This document shows positions 26,269-36,087 of a stretch of 64,000 nucleotides of DNA, in pieces. Positions within the stretch are counted from its first letter, which is position 1. Each line of letters opens with the position of its first letter. Under the pieces are notes generated by a model. That model was not told the origin of the DNA, ran no database searches, and worked only from the letters and a program-made list of their open reading frames with translations. The position numbers and the translations under genes are program-made. This DNA comes from Comamonadaceae bacterium (GTDB taxonomy: Bacteria > Pseudomonadota > Gammaproteobacteria > Burkholderiales > Burkholderiaceae_C): the NCBI GenBank assembly GCA_027490925.1, contig JAIXXF010000039.1, positions 1 through 64,000 of the forward strand, in the 5' to 3' direction.

Positions 26269-26898
26269 TCATTTGCGAAGGCTGTTGAGGTGGCGGACCA
26301 AGCGCTCTGCGGCGAGTTCCAGCGTCAGCAGGTGGCTGTCCACCCGTGCCCGAAAATAGCGCCACAGGACCAAGGCGGGGATCGCGACGATGAGCCCGAA
26401 GGCGGTGTTGTACAGCGCGACCGAGATGCCCTGGGCCAGTTGTGCGGGGTTGCCCGCGCCCACACCGCCTGCGGGGGACTGCGCGCCAAAGATCTCGATC
26501 ATGCCGATCACGGTGCCCAGCAGGCCAAGCAGAGGTGCCGCCGATGCGATGGTGGCCAAAGCCGTCAAATAGCGCTCCAAGCCGTGGTTGGCGAGGCGGC
26601 CAGCCGCCTCGATGCTCGCGCGCAGGTCGGCCTCGCTGCATCGCGGGTTCGCGTTCAAGGTGCGGAAACCGCTCGCCAGCACCTTGCCAAGCACGGAGTT
26701 GTCTTCAAGTTGGGCCACCACGTCGGGCCCTGGAACCGACGACCGCGACACCACCAACACCTCGTCCAACAAGGTCGGCGGTGCCACCTTCAGGGTCTGT
26801 AACGACATCCATCGTTCGATGGCCAAGGCCAATGCCAACACCGAGCAGGCGATCAGCGGCCAAATCGGCCAACCAGCGGCTTGTATGATCGAAAACAA
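26269..26898 (-). CDS. exbB: ExbB/TolQ/MotA family proton channel protein
   Basis: A 209-residue membrane protein with an N-terminal helix (WPIWPLIACSVLALALAIER) and two central helices (ATIASAAPLLGLLGTVIGMI and ISVALYNTAFGLIVAIPALV) in the usual ExbB order. The frame upstream closes without ATG or GTG, so translation appears to begin at TTG 26898, preceded by GGGGAAAC. It forms the proton channel with ExbD. Confidence 0.92.
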   Translation of the reverse strand: MFSIIQAAGWPIWPLIACSVLALALAIERWMSLQTLKVAPPTLLDEVLVVSRSSVPGPDVVAQLEDNSVLGKVLASGFRTLNANPRCSEADLRASIEAAGRLANHGLERYLTALATIASAAPLLGLLGTVIGMIEIFGAQSPAGGVGAGNPAQLAQGISVALYNTAFGLIVAIPALVLWRYFRARVDSHLLTLELAAERLVRHLNSLRK

Positions 26899-27216
26899 CG
26901 GTTTCCCCGAGCGTGTTGTGACATCGGATTATCGCCCAGCACGTCTGCCACCCAGGGCGATCCGGCGGCGGCTGCCTGCCAAAGCACCGGCGCCCGTGCA
27001 CACAATCTGTGGACAACTTTGTGAAAAACCTCCCAGTGCTTGGCCGTCAGACCGCGCCAAACCTGGTTTGCGACAAAACGGCGCCGAATTAAGCACATAA
27101 AAATCCAATGAAATCATGTACTTGCACGGAAAAATGAGCGTCTGCGCGAGGCTCTTTGCGGGTGGCCACAACGGTTCGGGCGGGATGCGCGCGATGGGCG
27201 CTGCAGGAGGGGTAAG
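26899..27216. other. Divergent intergenic region between exbB and xseA
   Basis: 318 bases without a gene. An AT-rich stretch at about 27085-27140 and a TGTGGACAA sequence near 27010 are the only notable features. The region must hold promoters for both directions; none is assigned with confidence. Confidence 0.4.
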
Positions 27217-28521
27217 GTGACGGGCGGTCCGCCACCCGGTGACGGGCGCGTCTGGGCAGTCGGGGCGCTGTGCAAAGCGGTGGCCGATGCGCTGGAGGCC
27301 AGGTTCAACCCAGTCGCCGTGCAGGGCGAAATCACCAGCTTTTCCCAAGCGGCCAGCGGCCACTGCTACTTCTCTCTCAAGGATGCACACGGAAACCTCC
27401 GTTGTGCGATGTTCCGCCGGGCCGCCAGCCTGTTGGATTTTCAGCCCCGCGACGGCGAACGGGTCGAAGTGCGTGGGCGCCTGAGCGTCTACGAAGCCCG
27501 TGGCGAACTGCAGTTGGTGGTGGAGTCCATGCGGCGGGCCGGGCATGGGTCGCTGTTCGAAGAGTTTCTGCGTCGCAAGGAGCGCCTCGAGACCGAAGGG
27601 CTGTTCGCCTCGGACCGCAAGCGCGCGTTGCCCACGGTGCCGCGAGGCATCGGTCTGGTCACCTCGCTGGGTGCCGCAGCGCTGCATGACGTGGTAACGG
27701 CTCTGCGGCGCCGGGTGCCCCACATTCCGGTGGTGCTGGCGCCCGCGTCGGTGCAAGGCGTGCAGGCCCCAGCCGAATTGGTGCGGGCGTTGTCGCGTCT
27801 CTACGCGCTGACAGAGACTGCCCATGCAGGCTGGCCAGCGTTGGACGTTATTTTGCTGGTGCGCGGTGGTGGCGCGATGGAGGATCTGTGGGCGTTCAAC
27901 GACGAGGCGTTGGTGCGTTGCATTGCCGCCAGCCCGGTACCGGTGGTGACGGGCGTGGGGCACGAGACCGACTTCACCCTGGCCGACTTCGTCGCCGACG
28001 TGCGTGCCCCCACCCCTACCGCAGCCGCCGAGCTGGTCAGCGTGCCGCGCTCAGTGTGGCTGGGCGCTCTCGACCTGCTGGCCGGGCGGTTGACCGATGC
28101 CACCCAGCGGTATGTGGACCGGCATCAACAGCGGTTGGACACCGCGTTGGCTCGGCTGGGCCGCCCGTCCACCCGGATGGCACGCCAAAGGGCGGGGCTG
28201 GCCAACCTGCAACAGCGCATGCGTCACGCGGTGCTATTGAAATCAGAGCGTCAACGTCACCTTTTGCAAGGGCTACAGACCGATTTAGTTCAAAAAGTTG
28301 CCGTCAGACGCAGCCATCACCAAAAACGACTGGAAAAGGCCGAATTGCGACTCGGTTTGCTTGACCCCCGCTTGGTGCTCCAGCGGGGTTACGCCTGGCT
28401 GCGCGACGCTGACGGTCGCACCGTCTCTCGCGCCAGCGACACCTTGCCAGGACAATTCCTGCACGCCACCCTGGCTCAGGGAGAGGTTGATTTGCAGGTG
28501 TCATCGGTGCGTTCGCTTTAA
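27217..28521 (+). CDS. xseA: Exodeoxyribonuclease VII large subunit
   Basis: A 434-residue protein. The N-terminal OB-fold (FNPVAVQGEITSFSQAASGH, HCYFSLKD) is followed by the catalytic domain (GLVTSLGAAALHDVVTALRR, VRGGGAMEDLWAFNDE, GVGHETDFTLADFVADVRAP) and a long coiled coil. GTG 27217 has an AGGAGGGG site. It degrades single-stranded DNA with XseB, which is not in the window. A degenerate interspersed repeat lies at 28233-28249 in the coiled-coil part. Confidence 0.95.
   Translation: MTGGPPPGDGRVWAVGALCKAVADALEARFNPVAVQGEITSFSQAASGHCYFSLKDAHGNLRCAMFRRAASLLDFQPRDGERVEVRGRLSVYEARGELQLVVESMRRAGHGSLFEEFLRRKERLETEGLFASDRKRALPTVPRGIGLVTSLGAAALHDVVTALRRRVPHIPVVLAPASVQGVQAPAELVRALSRLYALTETAHAGWPALDVILLVRGGGAMEDLWAFNDEALVRCIAASPVPVVTGVGHETDFTLADFVADVRAPTPTAAAELVSVPRSVWLGALDLLAGRLTDATQRYVDRHQQRLDTALARLGRPSTRMARQRAGLANLQQRMRHAVLLKSERQRHLLQGLQTDLVQKVAVRRSHHQKRLEKAELRLGLLDPRLVLQRGYAWLRDADGRTVSRASDTLPGQFLHATLAQGEVDLQVSSVRSL
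28233..28249. repeat. Degenerate copy of the AT-rich interspersed repeat inside xseA
   Basis: GCTATTGAAATCAGAGC matches the nadD copy GCTATTGAAATTATAGC in 14 of 17 positions. Confidence 0.35.
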
Positions 28522-28562
28522 TTCCTACAATCTGTTCACCCATTTACTGAAGAGAGAGAACC

Positions 28563-29144
28563 ATGGAACACACCTTGCCCCCGCTCCCCTACGCGATCGA
28601 CGCGCTGGCCCCCCATTATTCGAAAGAGAGCTTCGAGTACCACCATGGCAAGCACCACAACGCGTATGTGGTGAACCTGAACAATCTGCAAAAGGGCACC
28701 GAGTTCGAAAGCAAAACGCTGGAAGAGATCGTCAAGACCTCCAGCGGCGGCATCTACAACAACGCCGCCCAGATCTGGAATCACACCTTTTTCTGGAGCT
28801 GCATGAAGCCCGCTGGCGGCGGCGAACCCAGCGGCCCACTGGCCGCGGCCATTCAGGCCAAGTTCGGCAGCTACGCTGCTTTTAAAGAGGCGTTTGTCAA
28901 AAGCGCGGTGGGTAACTTCGGTTCCGGCTGGACGTGGTTGGTCAAAAAGCCCGACGGTACGGTGGACATCGTCAACACCGGTCCAGCAGGCACGCCACTG
29001 ACCACCGCCGACAAGGCGCTGCTCACTGTGGACGTGTGGGAGCACGCCTATTACATCGACTACCGCAACCAGCGCCCCAAGTTTGTGGAGACGTTTCTCG
29101 ACCAGTTGGTGAACTGGTCATTCGCCGAGAAAAACTTCGCCTGA
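28563..29144 (+). CDS. sodB: Superoxide dismutase [Fe]
   Basis: A 193-residue Fe/Mn-type dismutase. Metal ligands are visible: His in [10 protein letters not shown], His in [10 protein letters not shown], and Asp and His in [16 protein letters not shown]. The Gln in NNAAQIWNH and the length indicate the iron form. It has a GAGAGAGA ribosome site before ATG 28563. It removes superoxide in the cytoplasm. A terminator follows. Confidence 0.96.
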   Translation: MEHTLPPLPYAIDALAPHYSKESFEYHHGKHHNAYVVNLNNLQKGTEFESKTLEEIVKTSSGGIYNNAAQIWNHTFFWSCMKPAGGGEPSGPLAAAIQAKFGSYAAFKEAFVKSAVGNFGSGWTWLVKKPDGTVDIVNTGPAGTPLTTADKALLTVDVWEHAYYIDYRNQRPKFVETFLDQLVNWSFAEKNFA

Positions 29145-29163
29145 GCCCGCCGCGTCAGGTACG

Positions 29164-29188
29164 AAAGCCGCCTGTGGGCGGCTTTTTT
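29164..29188 (+). terminator. Terminator after sodB, shared with the convergent DUF192 gene
   Basis: AAAGCCGCC-TGTG-GGCGGCTTT plus T run. It lies between two convergent genes and touches the DUF192 stop codon, so it can end transcription from both sides. Confidence 0.85.
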
Positions 29189-29655
29189 CATGGGCGTGTG
29201 CTTTGCGTCTTGAAAGGCCCGCCGCCCACCCGGGCACCCGCCAGCAGCCCCTTCTTGGCGAACCAGCCCTGGTTCATTTCCAGCACATACCGCACAGGCA
29301 GCGTACTGCAGTGGGACTCCAAACTTTGGGGGGCCATGTCCACCAGGTTGACGATCCGACCGTCGTCCGCCAGAAAGGCAGCCGTGAGTGGGATCAGGGT
29401 GTTTTTCATCCAAAAGCACTGCGTGGCGGGTTGTTCAAAGACGAACAACATGCCCTCTGCCTGTGGCAGGTGCTTACGGTGCATCAAGCCAATGGACCGC
29501 TGGTCGGGTGTGCTGGCGACTTGGGCATCGATCGAATGCCCGCCCGCCATCAGCTTGGCGCGGGGCAACAAAGTTTGAGGGACTTCCATCGCCAGGGCTG
29601 TGTGGGCCAGCACAAACAAGGCAGCGAAGAACCAAATGCGACGTGAAAGGGTCAT
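29188..29655 (-). CDS. Secreted DUF192 family protein
   Basis: A 155-residue exported protein. A signal peptide (SRRIWFFAALFVLAHTALA) precedes the DUF192 domain: ASTPDQRSIGLMHRKHLPQA, GMLFVF, CFWMKNTLIPLTAAFLADDG and the Gly-rich end. The family is a small beta-barrel of unknown function found in bacteria and archaea. ATG 29655 begins a good signal peptide; an earlier start at 29682 would add nine residues. Confidence 0.87.
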   Translation of the reverse strand: MTLSRRIWFFAALFVLAHTALAMEVPQTLLPRAKLMAGGHSIDAQVASTPDQRSIGLMHRKHLPQAEGMLFVFEQPATQCFWMKNTLIPLTAAFLADDGRIVNLVDMAPQSLESHCSTLPVRYVLEMNQGWFAKKGLLAGARVGGGPFKTQSTRP

Positions 29656-29972
29656 GGTTTGAAGAACGTGCGAGTGCTCCAATCATGCCTGCAAACCCTG
29701 CGGGTGCCGCCGGGCGAAGTTGGAATCGGTGTCGAATCCCATTCATGCAGGGTGCGTCGCAGCTTCCGCGGCCATCCACCAAGAAGCTTCCCTGGATAGG
29801 GGCATTCGGATCGCTGTTTGGTGGGTCTTGTCTGGGGTGTGTTGGCCAGCTACGGAATCGGTACACCGTTTCTGACCCTTCGGTGGAACGCCCTGACAGT
29901 TGGCTGAAAGTTTTTTGAGCATAATCGTTTTTCCCAACAACCCGCTGCACACAGCGATCACGGAGACAGTTC
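29656..29972. other. Intergenic region upstream of icd
   Basis: 317 bases without a supported gene. The last 50 bases, with TTGAGCATAATCG near 29919-29931, may contain the icd promoter. Nothing else is recognised. Confidence 0.35.
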
Positions 29973-31226
29973 ATGTACCAGCACATCAAAGTGCCCACCG
30001 AAGGTCAAAAAATCACGGTCAACGCGGACATGTCGTTGAACGTGCCCGACCAGCCCATCATTCCCTTCATCGAGGGTGATGGCACCGGTGCAGACATCAC
30101 CCCAGTGATGCTGAAGGTGGTGGACGCTGCTGTGGCCAAAGCCTACGGCGGCAAGAAAAAAATCCATTGGATGGAGGTTTACGCAGGCGAAAAGTCCACC
30201 AATGTGTACGGACCAGACGTGTGGCTGCCCGAAGAAACCCTGCACGCGGTGCGCGACTACGTGGTGTCCATCAAGGGGCCGCTTACCACGCCAGTTGGCG
30301 GTGGCATTCGCTCCTTGAACGTGGCGCTGCGACAGGAGTTGGACCTTTACGTCTGCCTGCGCCCCATTCAATATTTTGACGGCGTGCCCAGCCCCGTGAA
30401 AGAGCCACACAAGACCGATATGGTGATCTTCCGCGAGAACTCTGAAGACATCTACGCGGGCATCGAGTTCGAAGCCGAGAGCGAGAAAGCGAAGAAGCTG
30501 ATCAAGATCTTGCAAGACGAGTTTGGCGTCAAGAAAATCCGTTTCCCAGGCACCTCCGGCATTGGCATCAAGCCAGTCTCGCGCGAAGGCACCGAGCGGT
30601 TGGTGCGCAAGGCCATCCAGTACGCGATCGACAACGACAAGCCCAGTGTGACCATCGTGCACAAGGGCAACATCATGAAGTTCACCGAAGGCGGCTTCCG
30701 CGACTGGGCCTACGGCCTGGCCGCCAAGGAATTCGGTGCCGAGCTGATCGATGGTGGCCCGTGGATGAAGTTCAAGAACCCCAAGACGGGCAAGGAAATC
30801 ACCGTCAAGGACAGCATCGCCGACGCGTTCTTGCAGCAGATTCTGTTGCGTCCGGCCGAATACAGCGTGATCGCCACGTTGAACCTGAACGGTGACTACG
30901 TGTCCGACGCGCTTGCCGCGCAGGTTGGCGGCATCGGCATTGCGCCCGGTGCGAACCTGAGCGACACGGTGGCCATGTTCGAAGCCACCCACGGCACCGC
31001 GCCCAAATACGCGGGTAAGGATTACGTGAATCCCGGTTCCGAGATCCTATCGGCCGAGATGATGTTGCGCCACATGGGCTGGAAGGAAGCGGCCGACCTG
31101 ATCATCAGCTCGATGAAAAAATCCATCAACAGCAAAAAGGTCACTTACGACTTTGCCCGCCTGATGGAAGGCGCCACGCAGGTGTCTTGCTCCGGTTTCG
31201 GCCAGGTGATGATCGACAACATGTGA
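29973..31226 (+). CDS. icd: Isocitrate dehydrogenase (NADP-dependent)
   Basis: A 417-residue homodimeric-type enzyme of the TCA cycle. [16 protein letters not shown] starts the fold, [20 protein letters not shown] holds the phosphorylatable Ser and substrate arginines, [15 protein letters not shown] the catalytic Lys, and [13 protein letters not shown] the NADP-binding segment. It converts isocitrate to 2-oxoglutarate, CO2 and NADPH. A strong terminator follows. Confidence 0.97.
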   Translation: MYQHIKVPTEGQKITVNADMSLNVPDQPIIPFIEGDGTGADITPVMLKVVDAAVAKAYGGKKKIHWMEVYAGEKSTNVYGPDVWLPEETLHAVRDYVVSIKGPLTTPVGGGIRSLNVALRQELDLYVCLRPIQYFDGVPSPVKEPHKTDMVIFRENSEDIYAGIEFEAESEKAKKLIKILQDEFGVKKIRFPGTSGIGIKPVSREGTERLVRKAIQYAIDNDKPSVTIVHKGNIMKFTEGGFRDWAYGLAAKEFGAELIDGGPWMKFKNPKTGKEITVKDSIADAFLQQILLRPAEYSVIATLNLNGDYVSDALAAQVGGIGIAPGANLSDTVAMFEATHGTAPKYAGKDYVNPGSEILSAEMMLRHMGWKEAADLIISSMKKSINSKKVTYDFARLMEGATQVSCSGFGQVMIDNM

Positions 31227-31246
31227 GCCACCGCGCTTTGCATATC

Positions 31247-31277
31247 AAGCCGCTGGCCCTGGCCAGCGGCTTTTTTT
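31247..31277 (+). terminator. Rho-independent terminator after icd
   Basis: AAGCCGCTGGCC-CT-GGCCAGCGGCTT followed by T residues: a 12-bp stem with a very short loop. Confidence 0.9.
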
Positions 31278-31409
31278 CTGCGTGACGTTTTTTACATGCC
31301 AAATCGCCCTGGCTTGGTCAGAGAGCCAAGCGACGCCGAGCGGGCCTTGATTGTCTTGATTTCGTCACCAATTCCCCCTCAGCAGGTCAGTTGAAACACG
31401 ACGGATAGA

Positions 31410-31769
31410 ATGGTTTTCATGGCGACCTCCCCCGACACCCCAGGGTTCACACCATCCCCTCCCGACAACGGCGACTCGGTGGTTTTGGAACGCCGCACGC
31501 AGAAAATCCAGCCGCCTCAGCTGTATCAGGTGGTACTGCTGAACGACGACTACACCCCGATGGAGTTTGTAGTTCTGGTAATCCAGGAGTTTTTCAACAA
31601 AGACCGTGAGACCGCGACGGCGATCATGCTCAAAATCCATTTGGATGGGCGTGGCGTCTGTGGGGTGTTCACCCGCGACGTGGCCGCCACCAAGGTGGAC
31701 CAAGTGAGTTCAGCCGCAGCGAAAGCCGGGCATCCGCTGCAATGTGTGAGTGAACCTGTTGAGTCGTGA
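31410..31769 (+). CDS. clpS: ClpS, ClpAP protease adaptor
   Basis: A 119-residue protein. A flexible N-terminal extension precedes the core [20 protein letters not shown] and [17 protein letters not shown], with the N-end-rule pocket residues. It delivers N-degron substrates to ClpA, which is encoded 42 nt downstream. ATG 31410 or 31419 may be the start. Confidence 0.95.
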   Translation: MVFMATSPDTPGFTPSPPDNGDSVVLERRTQKIQPPQLYQVVLLNDDYTPMEFVVLVIQEFFNKDRETATAIMLKIHLDGRGVCGVFTRDVAATKVDQVSSAAAKAGHPLQCVSEPVES

Positions 31770-31811
31770 TCTGTCACATGAACAACAGCCGACGTAGTTA
31801 AAGGAAAAACC

Positions 31812-34136
31812 ATGATTGCCCAGGAATTGGAAGTCAGTCTGCACATGGCCTTCGTGGAGGCCAGGCAGCAACGCCACGAATTCATCACGGTGGAGCACCT
31901 GTTGCTTGCTTTGCTGGACAACCCCAGCGCGGCGGAAGTGCTGCGCGCCTGCTCGGCCAATCTGGATGAGTTGCGCAAGTCACTGACCAACTTCATCAAA
32001 GACAACACGCCGCAGGTGGCTGGCACGGAAGACGTTGACACCCAGCCCACGCTGGGTTTTCAGCGGGTCATTCAGCGCGCCATCATGCACGTGCAGAGCA
32101 CAGGCAATGGCAAGAAAGAGGTAACCGGAGCGAATGTGTTGGTCGCCATCTTTGGCGAGAAAGACTCCCACGCGGTCTACTACCTCCACCAACAGGGCGT
32201 GACCCGTCTGGATGTGGTGAATTTCATCGCCCACGGTATCAAAAAGAGCGACCCACCGGAGGCAGCCAAACCCAGTGAAGGCAACGCCGAGCAGGAAGAA
32301 GGCGGAGAAAAGAACGAGAAGGCTTCGCCCTTGGAACAGTACACCCAAAACCTGAACCAAGCGGCTAAAGACGGCAAGATCGACCCGCTGATCGGACGGC
32401 AGTACGAGGTGGAGCGCACCATCCAAATTCTTTGCCGTCGCCGCAAGAACAACCCCCTGTTGGTGGGCGAAGCCGGTGTGGGCAAGACCGCCATCGCCGA
32501 GGGATTGGCATGGCGCATTACCCAAAAAGACGTGCCTGAAATTTTGGCAGAAGCTCAGGTTTACTCCCTTGACATGGGCGCGCTGTTGGCGGGCACCAAA
32601 TACCGGGGCGACTTTGAGCAGAGACTCAAAGGCGTGCTGAAGTCACTGAAAGACAAACCGAACGCAATTTTGTTCATTGACGAGATCCACACCCTGATCG
32701 GTGCCGGCGCCGCCTCCGGTGGAACGCTGGATGCGTCCAACCTGCTCAAGCCCGCGCTGAGTTCCGGTGCGCTCAAGTGCATCGGCGCGACCACCTTCAC
32801 TGAATACCGGGGCATCTTCGAAAAAGATGCAGCGCTTTCGCGCCGCTTTCAAAAGGTCGATGTGGTCGAGCCGACGGTTGAAGAGACGGTGGAAATCCTC
32901 AAGGGCTTGAAGTCTCGCTTCGAAGAGCACCACAGCGTGAAGTACGCCGTGGCTGCCCTGCAAGCCGCGGCGGAGTTGAGCGCCAAATACATCAACGACC
33001 GCCACTTGCCTGACAAGGCGATCGACGTGATCGACGAGGCCGGTGCGGCCCAACGTATCTTGCCACCGAGCAAGCGCAAAAAGACGATCAGCAAGACGGA
33101 GGTGGAAGAGATCGTGGCCAAGATCGCCCGCATCCCACCCGCCAATGTGTCCAACGACGACCGCAGCAAGCTCAAAACACTGGAGCGCGACCTCAAAAGC
33201 GTGGTGTTCGGACAGGACCCGGCACTCGACGTGTTGGCCAGTGCCGTGAAGATGGCCCGCTCGGGACTGGGCAAAGGAGACAAGCCGATTGGCTCGTTCT
33301 TGTTCAGTGGCCCTACTGGCGTTGGCAAGACAGAAGCGGCCAAACAGCTGGCGTACATCATGGGTATCGAACTGATCCGCTTCGACATGTCGGAATACAT
33401 GGAGCGGCACGCGGTCAGCCGCTTGATCGGTGCGCCCCCGGGGTATGTGGGGTTTGACCAAGGTGGTTTGTTGACCGAAGCGGTCACCAAGAAGCCGCAT
33501 TGCGTCTTGCTGCTCGACGAAATCGAAAAGGCCCACCCCGACATCTTTAATGTGCTGCTGCAGGTGATGGACCACGGCACCTTGACCGACAATAACGGGC
33601 GCAAGGCCGACTTCCGCAATGTCATCATCATCATGACGACGAACGCGGGCGCCGAGACCATGAACAAGGCGACCATTGGCTTCACCAACCCGCGCGAATC
33701 GGGCGATGAAATGGCCGATATCAAACGTTTGTTCACGCCGGAGTTCCGCAACCGCTTGGATGCGATTGTCAGCTTCAAGGCACTTGACGAGGCGGTGATT
33801 CTGCGGGTGGTCGACAAATTCTTGCTTCAGCTGGAGACCCAGTTGGCCGAGAAGAAGGTCGAGGTGACTTTCACCGACCCGCTGCGCAAGCACCTGGCCA
33901 AAAAGGGCTTTGACCCGCTCATGGGAGCCCGCCCGATGCAACGCCTGATTCAGGACACCATCCGGCGTGCGCTGGCCGATGAGCTGCTGTTCGGCCGCTT
34001 GGTCGACGGGGGCCGACTCACCGTTGACCTGGACCCAACCGACGCGGCCAAGCCCGAGGTCAAGCTGGAGATTCAGCCCCTGCCCAAGAAAGAAGGCAAG
34101 GCCAAACCGGAGGCAGAAGAAGCCACTGCCGGTTGA
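31812..34136 (+). CDS. clpA: ClpA, ATP-binding subunit of the ClpAP protease
   Basis: A 774-residue Hsp100 unfoldase. The N domain begins MIAQELEVSLHMAFVEARQQ; AAA-1 has Walker A GEAGVGKT (about 219) and Walker B LFIDEIHTLIGAG; AAA-2 has Walker A GPTGVGKT (about 499) and LLLDEIEKAHPD. It lacks the ClpB middle coiled coil, which separates ClpA from ClpB. It feeds unfolded proteins to ClpP with ClpS. A terminator follows. Confidence 0.97.
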   Translation: MIAQELEVSLHMAFVEARQQRHEFITVEHLLLALLDNPSAAEVLRACSANLDELRKSLTNFIKDNTPQVAGTEDVDTQPTLGFQRVIQRAIMHVQSTGNGKKEVTGANVLVAIFGEKDSHAVYYLHQQGVTRLDVVNFIAHGIKKSDPPEAAKPSEGNAEQEEGGEKNEKASPLEQYTQNLNQAAKDGKIDPLIGRQYEVERTIQILCRRRKNNPLLVGEAGVGKTAIAEGLAWRITQKDVPEILAEAQVYSLDMGALLAGTKYRGDFEQRLKGVLKSLKDKPNAILFIDEIHTLIGAGAASGGTLDASNLLKPALSSGALKCIGATTFTEYRGIFEKDAALSRRFQKVDVVEPTVEETVEILKGLKSRFEEHHSVKYAVAALQAAAELSAKYINDRHLPDKAIDVIDEAGAAQRILPPSKRKKTISKTEVEEIVAKIARIPPANVSNDDRSKLKTLERDLKSVVFGQDPALDVLASAVKMARSGLGKGDKPIGSFLFSGPTGVGKTEAAKQLAYIMGIELIRFDMSEYMERHAVSRLIGAPPGYVGFDQGGLLTEAVTKKPHCVLLLDEIEKAHPDIFNVLLQVMDHGTLTDNNGRKADFRNVIIIMTTNAGAETMNKATIGFTNPRESGDEMADIKRLFTPEFRNRLDAIVSFKALDEAVILRVVDKFLLQLETQLAEKKVEVTFTDPLRKHLAKKGFDPLMGARPMQRLIQDTIRRALADELLFGRLVDGGRLTVDLDPTDAAKPEVKLEIQPLPKKEGKAKPEAEEATAG

Positions 34137-34168
34137 GCGTTCCACGCCGCTCACCCGCGACAACGAAG

Positions 34169-34200
34169 AAGGCCGGGCCCCCTGGGGTTCGGCCTTTTTT
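34169..34200 (+). terminator. Terminator after clpA
   Basis: AAGGCCG and CGGCCTT flank a GC-rich loop and are followed by T residues. Confidence 0.8.
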
Positions 34201-34410
34201 ACGTTTGCGGTGCGTCAGATACAGGGTGGATGTGCGCAGCGGCACCCTGTGCGGGAGCGTGCGGTGTGCGGGGTGGCTGTCTGGACGCGGAGCAACCGCT
34301 GCCCGGCAGTTGGTTCAAACCACCGCAAATCGATCCAGCGATCGTCCTGGGCCGCTGGTGGCTGCAGGGCTTGCGTCGACCGCCAGCCCCGCCAGCCCCA
34401 TGACAGGCCG

Positions 34411-34731
34411 TCACGGGCGGGTGGCGGCGGCCACGTACTCGGCGAGCAATTTGATCTGCGCGTCGGTCAGCGCGGTGTACGCGGGCATTTGTCCCAGCCC
34501 GTAGCGGATGGCTTTCTCCACCCGCGCTGCCTCGGGTCTGAGCTCGTCCAGAACAGGACCGATTGCACCCTCGGCGCCCGCGTGTTTCAGCGTGTGGCAC
34601 ACGGCGCAAGCGGGCAGAGCGATTTGGTTGAACAGCTTCTTGCCGTCGTCCATCAGCGGTTGGCCGCACGCCGCTTTGGCGGTCCAGGCAACCCACGCCG
34701 CAATGGCGGCGGTGCGAGCGAGTCGCCTCAT
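34411..34731 (-). CDS. sorB: Cytochrome c subunit of sulfite dehydrogenase (SorB-like)
   Basis: A 106-residue periplasmic class I cytochrome c. A signal peptide (LARTAAIAAWVAWTAKAACG) is followed by the heme-binding CAVCH and the axial Met in YGLGQMPAYTALTD. The start ATG overlaps the stop of the upstream molybdoenzyme by 4 nt (ATGA), so it is its electron acceptor by position. The upstream open frame is read-through and is not used. Confidence 0.85.
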   Translation of the reverse strand: MRRLARTAAIAAWVAWTAKAACGQPLMDDGKKLFNQIALPACAVCHTLKHAGAEGAIGPVLDELRPEAARVEKAIRYGLGQMPAYTALTDAQIKLLAEYVAAATRP

Positions 34732-35942
34732 GCCACGGTGACCCGAACCGCGTGATCGCGCCAGCTGCTGTTGGAGTACCCGCTCGCGTTGTTTTGCGCC
34801 AGCTCCACCTGGACATTGCCCTTCACATCTGTGACGCGGCTCATCAGTGTGTGCGTGCCCGCAGGCAGGTTCACCGCCAGCACGAACTGTCGCCACGCGT
34901 ACTTGCCCAGGTCGGGCCCGACCAAGCGGGCGGCCGTCCAGGTTTTTCCACCGTCCACCGAGACGTCGATGCCACGCACGGCGTTCATGCCCCCAAAACC
35001 CACCCCGTGGATCTGTACCAGCCCGGCGGCCAGCGGGCCAGTGTCGGCGTTCGGCGTGTTGATCCACGACTTGGGCGCCATTTCCCAGATGGACGGTTGG
35101 CTGGGGTCACCTTTCTGGCCCGGCGGTGACATGCGGTATCCCGTGCTTTGAATCCTGGCGTCGCTTTGTTGGGCGGTGAACGCCAAGCGCTTGATGTACT
35201 TCACGTTGTTCACACCGTTGTAGCCCGGAATGACCAAGCGCAACGGGCCACCATGGGCGAGCGGGATCGGCACACCATTCATTTCCCAGGCCAGCAGGGC
35301 ATCGGCCATGGCCTCCTTGGGAACCGAGCGCTCCACCATGACCGATTTGGGGTCCACGCCTTCGGGCAGCTTCTCGCCGCCGGTGGCGGTCATGAACGGC
35401 AGGCCGTCCACCAAACCACCGGTGGCTTCCACCACCGCCCGCACCGGCACACCGCTCCACACCACACAACCTGCCGCGCCCACCTGCCACGGCGTGCCGC
35501 TGGGCTTGCTGGGGAAGAAGCCTCGGCCGTTGCCGGAACACTGCAGCACCATCGCGGTGGTTTCCAGACCGAGACCCTTGAGTTCTTTGACGGTGAAAGT
35601 GCGGGGCGATTTCACACCCTCGACGGCGACCTGCCAGGCGTCGCGGTCGGCCACGATCTCGGGATCGGGGGCGGGCAGGTTGTTGCGGATGTAGAGCTGC
35701 TCGTTGGGCGTGATCACACTGGTGCCAAAGGCAGCACGGCGGGTTTCCAGCGTGCTGCTCGTGTGCACGATCAACGCTGCCGGGTCTTTCCACGCCACGT
35801 AGTCAGGCAGGGGCTTGGTGGCGGCGGGTGCCACCGCCTGCGCCACTGCGGTGCGGCTGAAGGCCCCCAAGCCCAAGCCCATGGCCGTGGCGCCAATGCC
35901 GCCGACCAGCAATTGCCGCCTGGCCAGTGGCGATTGCGCCAA
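34728..35942 (-). CDS. sorA: Sulfite dehydrogenase molybdopterin subunit (SorA/SoxC-like)
   Basis: A 404-residue sulfite-oxidase-family enzyme. A Tat-type signal RRQLLVGGIGATAMGLGLGA leads to the Mo domain; VLQCSGNGRGFF carries the molybdenum-ligating Cys, and the C-terminal dimer domain includes GVGFGGMNAVRGIDVSVDGG. It oxidises sulfite to sulfate in the periplasm and passes electrons to the SorB-like cytochrome. No heme b5 domain is present. SoxC is an alternative name, but no sox cluster surrounds it. Confidence 0.87.
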   Translation of the reverse strand: MAQSPLARRQLLVGGIGATAMGLGLGAFSRTAVAQAVAPAATKPLPDYVAWKDPAALIVHTSSTLETRRAAFGTSVITPNEQLYIRNNLPAPDPEIVADRDAWQVAVEGVKSPRTFTVKELKGLGLETTAMVLQCSGNGRGFFPSKPSGTPWQVGAAGCVVWSGVPVRAVVEATGGLVDGLPFMTATGGEKLPEGVDPKSVMVERSVPKEAMADALLAWEMNGVPIPLAHGGPLRLVIPGYNGVNNVKYIKRLAFTAQQSDARIQSTGYRMSPPGQKGDPSQPSIWEMAPKSWINTPNADTGPLAAGLVQIHGVGFGGMNAVRGIDVSVDGGKTWTAARLVGPDLGKYAWRQFVLAVNLPAGTHTLMSRVTDVKGNVQVELAQNNASGYSNSSWRDHAVRVTVA

Positions 35943-36087
35943 AGGGCGGGCGGGGCGGTGACGTGGGTGGTGTTGGTGGGGTGGGGTTCAGTCGGGCGGT
36001 GGGTCACGGAGAAGCTCTGTCGAGGTGGGAATGTCCAGATCGACTCCGATTGTGACGGAAATGGCCTGCTCGACCTGAGCGAAGACC

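Noticed and set aside
29958-30992. 344-residue reverse-strand frame
   Set aside because: Antisense shadow of icd.
32643-34163. 506-residue reverse-strand frame
   Set aside because: Antisense shadow of clpA, which has complete motifs on the other strand.
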